Shown here piece by piece: positions 19,401 through 29,891 of a stretch of 64,000 nucleotides of DNA; position 1 is the first letter of the stretch, and every line of letters begins with the position of its first letter. This DNA is from Amorphophallus konjac. Taxonomy: Eukaryota > Streptophyta > Magnoliopsida > Alismatales > Araceae. Below the pieces are notes generated by a model, which was not told where the DNA came from, searched no databases, and saw only the letters and a program-made list of their open reading frames with translations. The position numbers and the translations under genes were made by a program. Location: positions 156,694,331 through 156,758,330 of the forward strand of contig CM040118.1 in NCBI GenBank assembly GCA_022559845.1, given 5' to 3'.

Positions 19401-22400
19401 TGTCACGCCCCGAGAGCGGAAGATACCCGGAGATGCGTGACTAGTTTATATCAATCATGTCAATCAGAGTAGTAGTGTATTCGACACAAAGACAGAGATG
19501 CGCAAAAGTAAAGATAACCCAATCCATTTATTTCTTCATAATAAATAGTCTATTACAAACCCAATACTCTATTCAAAAAAAAAGAAAAGTACACATTTGA
19601 CTCAAGAAATATATAAAAGACTACATGACACTTGGAAAAGCTCTAGCTCTTTCACTCTTGATTCTCCCCATCCGATTGACTTTCCTCACCGTCGCACTTA
19701 CCTGAAAAGTAGGGACAACACGGAGTGAGCGAACGCTCAATAGGAAATTATATCTCAGGAACTAGCAAGGGGTTTAAGTAGTTACATCTTTCATGAATGC
19801 ACTATAGCTAGGCATGCTCGCATAAAACGACAAGATAGAAAGATGATATAACAATAAGATAACAGGGAGAACTAGTCATGAACCTTTCAAGAACTTATAT
19901 CAAATGACCTCAAGATATTCAAGCAAGTACTTTATCATGTCAAGATGAAATTTGGCTATCACGTTCAAGTACGCAAGTAATTACCCTTTTTCGGGCCACG
20001 CAAGTCATGTAATATCAAGTCAAGCACAAGATTTGTGGAATGTTCAATCAAGCTAGTCATGCACTTCGGTATAATGCCAATACCGTGATCAATCAACTCC
20101 CATGGGCATAAGTACTTTCGGGTGCTCCTCCCAGGACCAGATCGGGCCTTATATGCGCAGGCATTAGTCATGTATTTTAACATCCACTTTTGTATATAGC
20201 CAATATGGAATTTCAAGGATAAAGCTTGTAGACATGTAGGATAGACTTTGAAAGAATAGAGTCCAAAAATATGATACTTGACGTAGATAGGCGATAATAA
20301 CAGTACAATCACGATTATCGATAAAACTAGGTGGAATTGGTTCCCTTAACTCGGGTACCATGATAAGTAAGTAGAGACACTCTTTTATATAGAATTGAGG
20401 TCCATATGAATAGCACCTCAATGGCAAGACGTCCTCATTCTTAATATAGAACTGAGGTTCACAAGAACATCAAGTTTGATATAGAATTGGGGTTTACAAG
20501 AACATCATAACAATGTTGATATATTCTTCCCCGCTCATTAAGATAATTCTCATATCATACCCATGGCATGACATGAGGGCCGGTATCACCATGTTTCTAT
20601 AGAGGGACATGGCAAAGATTGTGTAATGGGTTTTTAGGGTACAACCAGCTCAGTCGGCCTTGAGGGAATCCAAGGCGGCGAGGAGTCTTACGGAGGTCTC
20701 TATGACTAACTTGCTAGTCCAAAGGAACGGAATGTCCAATGGAGAGCTTGTATGTCAATGAGAATTGAGTGTGTAATGCGATAAATCATCGTAGAAAATA
20801 TGGGACTATACTCACGGAATGGAGTAATAGTGCCTATATATAAATATATGTAATGAATCCCTCGGATAACAATAATCGGGAAAAATCAGTAATGCAGAAA
20901 GTAGCGACTTTGGTAAAGTCATTTTTCATATAATTAACGCCTTAATCAGGGGCGTTTATATTAGATTTGACGACGTGTGTAGAAGTCGTCCTTTCAATAT
21001 TTCTAATTTTTTAGAATATTAAAAATCTGGAAATTTTCATAAAACACGCCCTAGACAGGGGCGTTAGATTACAGAAAGCGTCCTGGTATGGGGCGTCAGT
21101 TCAATAAAAGACGACCTGGACAAGGTCGTTAATTCACAATTGTTACAATTTCGAGACGATGAAATTTCAGGAAAACATGATATAGGGTCAGGACTAGAAA
21201 AATAGCAGGATTACAAGAGATTGATCATGCATTAATCTAGAATCATGTTTGAATTGAAATATAATTTTTAAACATGGTATTTAGTAATTAAAAGAAATTG
21301 ACGTCCGTGTGCAGGGCGTCAAATATGAAATCGACGACCTAGTCATGGTCGTGTATTGTAATTTAGCGCCCTTGATAGGGACGTTTCTTTCAAAAACTCT
21401 TTAGAAACTAATCAAAACGCATGAAATCTATATGCATGTATTAACGGATGATGTTATAATTATTAATATGCTAGTTGGGCTACAATCCCTGAGAAAACCT
21501 ACCTCTATGAAGATTTTGAACGGATGCAGGTTCTGGGAAGAAAAGAACGATACTCTGTTTTATAAACGGAGTACTCTGAAGCTTTTGAATTCAATATCAG
21601 CAGCAAGGCAGAGGAGGCACGAACAGACACAGTCGTTTGTTGATGAAGAACCCACGTTCTTCAATAGATTAAGACCTCCTCGACCTGTAAGTGGAAGAAG
21701 ATGAAGAAGATTTATTCTTCATACGATCCTATCGGAAGAGAAGGAAAACCAAAGGAAGAACCCACCTGTTCTTCACGGACGGCAGTCAGATTCCCTATAA
21801 ACAAAAGAGGATGAAGAATCAATTCATGTTCTTCACATAATAGTAAACAGAGAAGGAAATAAGGAAGAACTGTTAGTTCTTTACCTACCGTAGCAGAGAC
21901 GATCAACCAAATAGCTTTCTAGGGTTCGATCCATCAAGGTATTTATAGGATTCTGGAAATCCTAATAAGGTTAGTGTTCGATTGAAAGTAACACTTCCGT
22001 GATAGAGTCATTACTACATTCGAACTCTTTCCCATAGTTATCACTTACCCTGGATAAGTTCCTGGGTCGAACGGAAGACGAATTGAATTAACGACCTAGG
22101 TCAGGGCGTCAAATCTAAATTGACGCCTTGGCATGCGTCGTTTCTTGTGGAAACGCGTCCAAGAAAAGGGCGTTACAATTACTTGCCTTTTTATGTAATT
22201 TTGGTTGTTTAAGATTTGACGCCTTGAAATGTGGGCGTCCTTTCTCAAAAACACGCCTTAGGTGAGGGCGTTTCTTGTCAAGTAGCGCCTTTATCTGCGA
22301 CGTTATTTTCCTAAGGGTTTAATTTAATTCCATTTTTGGTTTTATCATTTATTTACTTATCTTGTATTTTCAATTTGATTTATTTATAAATCTTGCTTTT

Positions 22401-22415
22401 ATCAGGGTTGTTACA
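19401..22415 (-). repeat. Right (5') LTR of K
   Basis: The 3015-bp partner of the left LTR, collinear throughout, with the same TATA box (about 21940-21950), hairpin modules and non-gene ORF (21432-21704). Differences from the left LTR are mostly single substitutions. Confidence 0.9.
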
Positions 22416-24642
22416 AAGGAAGTGTAAAGTAAAAAACAAGAGACGAAAAATACAGCAATTAGAAAGTTGTAAAAGATGATAGCACAAATGTGGCTCTCAA
22501 CGGAGCTGACTGGCCTGGATTTGATCCACGGTCCAGCAGGAGCAGATCTTCAAGCAACTTCCCTTCTTCTCCTCTAACTCTCTATCTCTCTCTCTATCTC
22601 TCTTCTTCTCTGCTACACTTCTCTTCTTCTCTCGATCTCTGCTCTCAAAGGATCTCTCTCTCTTTCTTCTTCTTCTTCTCTCTTTCTCTTTTTCTTTTTC
22701 TGGATCGTGCAGACTCTGTCTCTGCTTCTACTTCGATCACGATCAGTCTTCTACAGATGAAGAAGCTTCATATATATAGCAGATGACAGCTAGGGCGTGT
22801 GGTCTCCATGATTCCCGCCTAGAGGACTCAGTCCACGTGGCAGCATTTCAGCACAGTGGTTCCATGTGTCACGATCATGGCCATCTTCTATTCTTTGGAT
22901 CACGTGCATCATCAGCTTGAATCAACCTGAAAGAAGATAAGAATGGATGCATCGAGTTAGTTCAAGCTTTGAACCAAAGGACAATGTACATACTTGTTTT
23001 GAACAATGCACAAATGCATATAGGAGAGTATGTACATTGACGATGAGTGCACATGCATGCTGTCAAGCAATGTACAGACTTGATGAGAAAGATGCATGAA
23101 CAAGCCATAGCGAATGTATAGACTTACTAAGTCAACAAGGCAACCGTGTACAGACTTTAAAATAAAGACTGTACAGACTCTAGTTGATGCCATCCGAAGC
23201 ATGAATAGACTTAGAATGCATGGGAGGGATTGTACAGACTTTGTCTGCGTGTATGCTGTGTATGTAACGATGCTGAACTACAGCATGTATAGACTTGCAA
23301 CCTAGCACTTAAGAACCAATGCAATGAATGTATTGAGTTACTTAAACTAACGCATGGAACAAGTCTGTATAGACTTGCTTAACTGACCCACTGACAACAC
23401 AGCACATGCATGAACAAGCCACACAAATTGTACATACTTCTGTATGCATGAGACAATGTATAGACTTGTGTTCGTGCAACACAAAGGCTGTACAGACTTC
23501 GTGTGTGTGCTACAGGACATTGTATAGACTTGTGTGTGTAGGGCAGACAATGTATAGACTTGGAAAGCTTGAACACGAGCAGGCTGCAATGTATAGACTT
23601 TGAACGTGTTTAATGCAGCGATGTATAGACTTGATAGATGATGCATGAACAAGCCACCAATCGAGTGTACAGACTTGATGTAATGAATGATGCCCAACTG
23701 CATAGTGTATGGACTTGAATGCATGAGACGCAGAGTGAGACTGACCGATGTACAGACTTTGAAAGACGATGCATGCACAAGCCAACGATGTACAGACTTT
23801 GCCAATGTACAGACTTGAATGCTCCATGCACAAAGACGCTATGTGAGATGCTAGAATGTACAGACTTGCTTGTGTAGTGATGTATGGACTTAGTGTGCAA
23901 TATGCAAACGATGCACAGCCATAGCTCATCAATGTATAGACTTTGCGAGCAAGAGACAAGGCTGACAGATGTATAGACTTGCTAAATGATGCACACCCAT
24001 AGCGGCAATGTATAGACTTAGAAGAGATGCACGAGCAGGTGATAATGTGTAGACTTGATGCACGAACTGTGCACAATGAACACGGATGTATAGACTTGTC
24101 CAATGTACAGACTTAGTCTCAAGACGATGCAATGTATAGACTTTGTATGATGCATGCACAGGACGCAACGTGAGACGCAACATGAGACGCTGTGTAATGC
24201 AGCGAGGCAGTGTATAGACTTTCAGTGTGTGTGAGACAATGTATAGACTTGATGCGGCTTCAAAGCAACCATGTGCAGACTTTAAAGTGAAGAATGTACA
24301 GACTTGGACAAAACGTGAAGCACACGATGCATGGACTAGGAATGTACAGACTTTACGTTTATGCAGCAACATGAGTTAAGCAAGAATGCACCGAGGTCAT
24401 ATGACAGATGAACACAGATTTGAGAGTAGACAGAGCATTACCTGATCTGACTGTGCACTGATCTTACCTGTCACTGGTTGACTTTTGACTTGAGTTGACT
24501 TCATGATCTGTGAGTCATCTTTAAACATGTTCTGACAGTTTCTCATAATACATCAGGATTATATCATCAAGGATGTACATGTAAACATAATGAGACATAA
24601 AATTGTCATCATCAAAACCCCAGAACCACAGGGGACACAACA
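22416..24642 (-). repeat. Right (5') LTR of E1, U3-R part
   Basis: It resumes after the second aagga copy. On the minus strand it holds, from right to left, the LTR start TGTTGTGTCCCC at 24642, the motif array (about 22985-24360), G-boxes (22901-22906, 22834-22839), a TATA box GCTATATATA (22771-22780), a pyrimidine-rich stretch (purine-rich in the RNA) and the conserved block at 22488-22535. The open frames at 23347-24372 are translations of the motif array. Confidence 0.88.
22985..24360 (-). repeat. U3 motif array of the E1 right LTR
   Basis: Dozens of copies of TGTAYAGACTT, the reverse complement of the motif in the solo LTR, mixed with GATGCA and TGAGACGC blocks. The 1.15 kb shared with the left LTR of E1 (5061-5940) aligns copy by copy, so the array expanded before E1 inserted. 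Confidence 0.85.
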
Positions 24643-24645
24643 GAA

Positions 24646-25581
24646 TTGCCCCACTCCATGATGTCCCCCTTCTTAGATCCATTTGATCCATACGAGTTGA
24701 AGCTCAAGGGCCACCCCACACCCATGCACATGGAAGTCATCTCTAGGATACGAATGCATGTTCCTAGGCATACCACACCACTTGACATGATTCAAAAGTC
24801 GGGTCCATTCATTCATATCACCCACATGTCAAGTAGGAAGCATGAGTGGTCCATATTCGGATGTAATGGTCCACCTTCATTCATCATAAGTTTTAAGCAT
24901 ATTAGGAGTATTCATGGATGTCCGGGTCCTCCGGCACTTATCACACCTACGTATGAGAATGACATTTATGGATGCCCCGGTCCTCCCAATTCCATCAAAG
25001 TCTCCATGGCATTTCTACATGATTGGTCTAAATATGGTTGTCCTGGCCCCCCTATGCATATCATACATTTCCCACTCACACCGCATCATAGTGCATGGCA
25101 TATGCATCCAAGCAAGTATCATGCAACAAGCGGTGAGATTCACAAGAAGCGGGTAAAAACTCATGAGCGCCACTTGGACTTCCAAGTTAGCAACTTGACG
25201 ATGATGACTTTGGAGTGGCTCTACCCTAGGGTCACCTTTAATTTGAGGGCACAAGGACTTGGACCTTCCCAAGTTCTGAGTAGCTTTGGCGAACCAGCTT
25301 ATGGGTTAGACTTTCTAATGGGTTTTGGGATTCACCCCACTTCCCACGTGGCGGATCTGGCACCCTCTAAGGGCACCGCGGTGGATCATAGTGAGTGCCT
25401 TGAGCTTACACCTATCTTTGTGAGAGACACCCTCGGAGTGCCACCACAAATTTGCCTGAGAGCCCGACGTGAGCACACGGCGGTAATACTAGGCAAGCAA
25501 GATCTCATTGCCAGCATGAGGGTGTGTCCGAGCCACTTTGAAAAGTTGAAGCACCATTCCCCGGCTATGGACGTGGGTTGA
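24646..25581 (+). pseudogene. G2 ORF: GCPGPP repeats and a diverged integrase C-terminus
   Basis: 311 open codons, truncated at the left by E1. It starts with an FLDPFDP stretch also found in C. Then follow four copies of a [YFH]GC[PN]GPP module (about 20-40 residues apart), then a stretch that aligns with the integrase C-terminal region of C: HKKR/HRRT, LGPSQVLSSFGEPAYGL against AGPFRVLRRIGSNAYEI (the GPY/F signature), and FGIHPTSHVADL against YGISSTFNVSDL. The following REHTAVILGKQ resembles the start of the C chromodomain (REHIDCILDEQ), after which similarity fades. The start codon at 24646 is not the real start. The frame has stayed open despite heavy divergence. Confidence 0.65.
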
Positions 25582-25677
25582 GTTCGGAGATCGTGGCTCG
25601 CCTGGAGCTGCATTGGTGTACCACTTCCCCGGTGGACCCATACTCGACGGGGTCGAGTTCTCCCCACCCCGGGGGTA
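25578..25677 (+). pseudogene. End of the G2 polyprotein (STGSSSPHPGG tail)
   Basis: In another frame, DPYSTGSSSPHPGG matches the DPYSTGSSSSHPG tail of the ORF in C, immediately before the LTR in both. This shows a frameshift near 25578 in G2 and confirms the LTR start at 25678. Confidence 0.7.
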
Positions 25678-27535
25678 TGATGGGGGCATCCCTTGCCCCT
25701 CCACTTTTTTTCGAAGCTCAAATGGATCGACGACATGCGTCATTATGTTCTTCACATTTTTCTGAGTCTATCCATGTAATTTTTATATTTTCTTTGAGTC
25801 ATAAACTATGTAATTTTCTCTTTATTTGAGTCATGTACCTAGGTTAGTGGATTATCTACCTAAGTATATGAGTCATTAGGTTGGTTTGAGTAGCCAAATG
25901 GGCCCAAAAGATGGGCTTGGCCCATGGGCACCCCCCCACCTGGATAGGCTAGTCATTAGTTAGTTTGTCAAGGTCATTTTACTCCATGAAATTGTGTGAG
26001 CCTATAAATAGGCCCCCACTCCTCTCATATGTAACAACCTTTTATGATCAATTTAAATCAAGTGAGTTTTAGTGTCTTATTGGAGTGGATTCTCCAAATC
26101 TTTCTCTCTCTCTCTCTAAGGGGTGGATTCCCCTCTCTCTTTCTCTCTCTCTTCTCTCTCTCTCTCCAAGAGGAGGGGGTGCCCCTTTCTCTCTCCTCCC
26201 CTCCCTCTCTCTCCTCCACATCATCAACACTTCCTCTCCCCTCATTACTCATCCTCCCAACTACCCCAACCCTCATTACTCCACCCCTAGTCCCAAGAGA
26301 CCCTCCACCAATCCATACTCCACCACCCAACCACCAACTACCCAATCCCCTTCCCTAAGCACCCTCTCATCTCCCAAGGGAGAATTCCTCACTTCCCAAG
26401 CACCCCTTCCCTTCCCTAACACAACCATTCCCATCCCCAAAGCCCCATTAACCACCCCATTAGTCAATTTTCAAACCTTGGAGAGAGAACTCTCCTTCCC
26501 TCTCCCCCACCCATCCCAAATTCGCAGCTCCTCCTCCCGCCACCTGTTAGACCCCCTTCCAGACCCCATTCTTCCCCTCCCACACCTTGGAACACCCCCT
26601 CCTAGACCCCCTCACAGCCAGGGTTCTCCCCTCACTCATCCACCCCCATTTCCCCTCCCATATACCCTATTTCCCTCCATCATCTTTAACCTATAGTTCT
26701 CAGTTCGCAGGCAGCAGAGGAGCACCCAGTTGCAGAGGCTGTCACGTCTTCACCTGGAAGCTTCAGACAATATACCATATATCGGTGGAATTGTCGTCCA
26801 GTCTACTTCGCAATGGCGGTGGTCCCATCCCTTTCTGAGCTCGTGGTCGCCCAGGGGAGCCGTTCTTCTCCGACTGCGCAAGACAGATCCAATCAGCAAC
26901 CTAAGGTCACTTCCAGAAGTTCTCACGATCACATCCCTGCGCTTCTTGAAGCGCCACTTGGCCGAGAGCTTCTACAACGAGTCACCTTCCATATCCAAGA
27001 AGCGGCGCCTCGATCGACCTCCGGAGTGGCACTTTCTCAATTTTCTCCCTCAGGTGTGCTACTCTGTCCACTCCGGGATTGAACAGACACATGTTCACTG
27101 ATCGGGCTGCTCAGGTCTACTCCAATGACTCCTGGCATTCCCGTGGCTCACGTTTCAAAGAAGACTCTACAATGAATCCGTCGACTCCATCCCCGCCTAA
27201 TTCTGAGCTCTGAAGCGTCCGTGGAGTCTTCATCTTCTTGCTGTTGTGTTCCTGAAGCAGACAGAGTCAGAGTTCTGCCTTCCTATTCGAACCTCTACCC
27301 CGACCAGCACCGACTTGCTGAAATTTTGAAAACATTTGGATGACTTTCTGGGTCTCCTACGAAGATTTTCCAGCTAGTCTCATCACCAACAAAATTTGGA
27401 AGCAACCGCAGCGGCATCATCTTCGACTGCCTATCCCCTGTTCCAGAGGGTGGATAGAACCGTCGGCGTTCTATCAATTAGTTCCTAGGTCGGTTCTCCC
27501 CTTCCCTAGCTTGGCCGGCTGAAGGCCCCTCCCTG
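25678..27535 (+). repeat. 3' LTR of G2, first segment
   Basis: It starts tgatgggggcatccc. A TATA box (CTATAAATA, 26002-26010) follows at about 325 bases. Next comes a CT-rich run with tctctctc tracts (26100-26220) and a C-rich, P-rich-coding stretch to 26690. The ORFs at 26044-26838 are low-complexity translations of this stretch. From 26700 to 27535 I see no recognisable feature. The segment ends at the TSD ccctg of E2. Confidence 0.7.
27531..27535 (+). other. Target-site duplication ccctg of E2
   Basis: ccctg at 27531-27535 recurs at 37016-37020, exactly flanking E2. Confidence 0.9.
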
Positions 27536-29869
27536 TGTTGCGACCGGTGCGATGGATTCAGAGGGGGGTGAATGAATCTCCCTTTCAAAAATATTGCCCC
27601 AATTGAAAACTTAGAACACTCCGAGATATGAAATTAGAAGCAAATTCAGTTCTACTGAAACTGAAGTACAGTGATGTGTTTAATCAAACAATAAGCGTGC
27701 AATCAATTGGCTCTCTGGATATAGAAAGACAGATCGAGCCTAAGCATTCATCTAGCGAAAGCAAAACATTTAGCATTCAAACCACAGCACGAAAGAGTTT
27801 TTAGGTGGTTCGGTCTTCCAGACCTACATCCACCCCACACTCAAACCCGAGTGTGGATTCTGCTGATACACAGCCTAAACCGTTGGGCCTCACAGCTTGC
27901 CTACAACCGCTGAGCCTCACAGCTTACTGTCCGAGGTATCTACCTCACCCGCTGAGCAACACAGCTTGCTGACCAGAGGAATCCTCCTCTGCACCGCTGA
28001 GCAATACAGCTTAGCTCTGCTGACTAATAGCTTGAAATAAAGTTCAAAAGAAAAACAAGAAATTAGAAATCACAGCGACAGAAAGCTATATACGATGATA
28101 GCACAAATGTGGCTCTTAGAGAGCTGACTAGCCTGGATTTGATCCAAGGTCCAGTGGGACTAATCTTCAAGAAAAGCTTCTATCTTCTTCTCCTCAAGCT
28201 CTTTCTTCACTCTCTCTCTCTCTCTCTCTCTTGACCTCTCTCGATCTCACGAGCTCTCTTTCTTTTCACTTCTTCCTTTCTCTTCTGCTACTCTCTCTTT
28301 CTTTTTCTCTTATCTCTGGATCGTGCAGGCTCCTCACTGCTTCTCGATCATCTCTTTCCATATGGAGAAGTCTTCTTTTTATAGCAACAGCAGAGTGTTG
28401 GGCGTGTGCTCTCCATGATTCTCGCCCAAGCGCCTTGACCACGTGGCAGCATTTCAGCATGCTGCACTACACGTGTCACGATCCCGACTTCTTGGATCAC
28501 GTGCCCTTCTCAATCACCTCGAGCAGCAGTACTGTCAGATCAGGCTTGTTATCAGTGTGAATTACTCTGATAGGAAAGAAAAGGATGCATCAAGAATGTT
28601 TGATATATGAACTGAGCATGTACAGACTTTATGCACAAAATGTAGTGTGCATATAAGAAAGTATGTACAGCGAGAATGAATGCACGGACATGCCATCCAT
28701 GAGTGTACAGACTTTGAATGCATGTAATGCATTTTGCATATGGAGAAGTATGCACATTGAAAGTGAATATACAGACATGCCATCAACGAGTGTACAGACT
28801 TTGCGTGCAATGTACAAACGATGTACATACTTTCTGTGCCTAACGCTTAAGCCTGAATGCATCATGTATAACCTATGCGTGTGAGTGTATGGACTTAGTG
28901 TGCATGCGACACCAATGTACAGACTAGCTAAAGTGATGATGCATGAACTTAACCACTCGTACCTGCAGTGGAATGTATAGACTTTTGAATGCATGGTAGA
29001 GAGTGTATAGACTTTGCATCTATCAAAGTATGCACAATGAAGATGAGTGCTCAGGCATGCTGTCAAAGAATATACAAACTTTACGTTTACGTGCATGAGA
29101 CAAGACGATGTACAGACTTTGCGTACATGGTATGCAACAGAATGTATAGACTTGCTGAACTAACGCAATGTATAGACTTGCTGGGTTAACTAAGCAATCG
29201 TGTGCAGACTTAGTATGTGTGCGACAAATCAATGCATAGACCACTGGCTGAACTGACTTGTTCGAATGAGACAATGGAGGTTGTACAGACATCCACCAAA
29301 GAATGTACAGACTTGAGTTGATGCAGTCTAGGCAAACTCTGTACAGACTTTAACCCTTGAGCATGCATGAGTCTAGACATTCACTAACTTATTACCACCA
29401 TGAAACATATTTATGAAATGCACAAGCCTAGATAATTAACCCTGCACTGACTATGTATGCATAATGAACACGCATCGACTTATGCATAATGAACACGCAT
29501 CGACTTATGCATAATGAGCACGCATCGACATTGAATTGAATCGACTGATGAATGCACTGATGCAGTGTATGCATATGGCAGATATTGAACCGATGCAATG
29601 TATGCAGGAGAACTAACAATGCAGTCTGTATACTAGATCATGCATCGACTATATGACGTGGAACAACAGTTATTGTACCGATGCAAACTACACTTGTTAT
29701 GCAGGAAATAGAGTTGCACCAATGCAGAGACAGATAATGCAATGAGATGAATATGCACACAACCTGTTTGATGGAATGACATGCAAATAATATGCTCAAT
29801 CAATCATTCATATGTAGATACATGGTGACTCATAGTGTTTGCTATCAACAAAATCACAGGGGCACAACA
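27536..29869 (-). repeat. Left (3') LTR of E2
   Basis: Minus-strand LTR starting tgttgtgcccctgtg at 29869. It has the U3 motif array (about 28615-29350), G-boxes (28498-28503, 28470-28475, 28440-28445), TATA box CTATAAAAAG (28376-28384), the conserved block (about 28104-28152) and short hairpins (27835-28030). Between 29450 and 29700 it carries repeats of tgcataatga and gcatcgact. Confidence 0.9.
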
Positions 29870-29891
29870 ATCTCCCCCTTTTTGATGATGG
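29870..29891 (-). promoter_or_regulatory. Polypurine tract of E2
   Basis: Minus-strand CCATCATCAAAAAGGGGGAGAT directly before the LTR start at 29869, identical to the tract of E1. Confidence 0.88.

Larger units (their letters stand above)
11778..22415 (-). mobile_element. K: complete Tekay-type chromovirus (Ty3/Gypsy), 10,638 bp
   Basis: LTRs are 11778-14793 (3016 bp) and 19401-22415 (3015 bp), each starting tgtcacgcccc and ending gttgttaca. Primer-binding site, full gag-pol frame and polypurine tract are all present on the minus strand and the TSD is aagga. The order protease, RT, RNase H, integrase, chromodomain, the 3-kb LTRs and the C-terminus (IRILDREV ... VQWNKNSEHEATWE) fit the Tekay/Del lineage. 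In the first 360 bases I see six substitutions and one short length difference between the LTRs, so the insertion is fairly recent. It is nevertheless dead: six in-frame stops. Confidence 0.92.
1877..24642 (-). mobile_element. E1: pol-less SIRE-like Copia retrotransposon, host to two nested insertions
   Basis: A minus-strand element. Its right (5') LTR is 11252-11777 plus 22421-24642 (about 2748 bases once the Tekay insertion is removed). The primer-binding site is at 11238-11249, gag at 8931-11102, and the polypurine tract at 6208-6229 abuts the left (3') LTR, which ends at 6207. The left LTR keeps only about 1.16 kb: 5061-6207 plus the last few bases before 1887. Its missing part was lost at a junction near 1877. 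The internal region (6208-11251) has no trace of protease, integrase or reverse transcriptase, so the element would need another element's pol. The right LTR ends at 24642 in gacacaaca. Confidence 0.85.

Noticed and set aside
26044..26838. Proline- and serine-rich ORFs
   Set aside because: CT-rich and C-rich low-complexity DNA just downstream of the G2 LTR TATA box; no domain.
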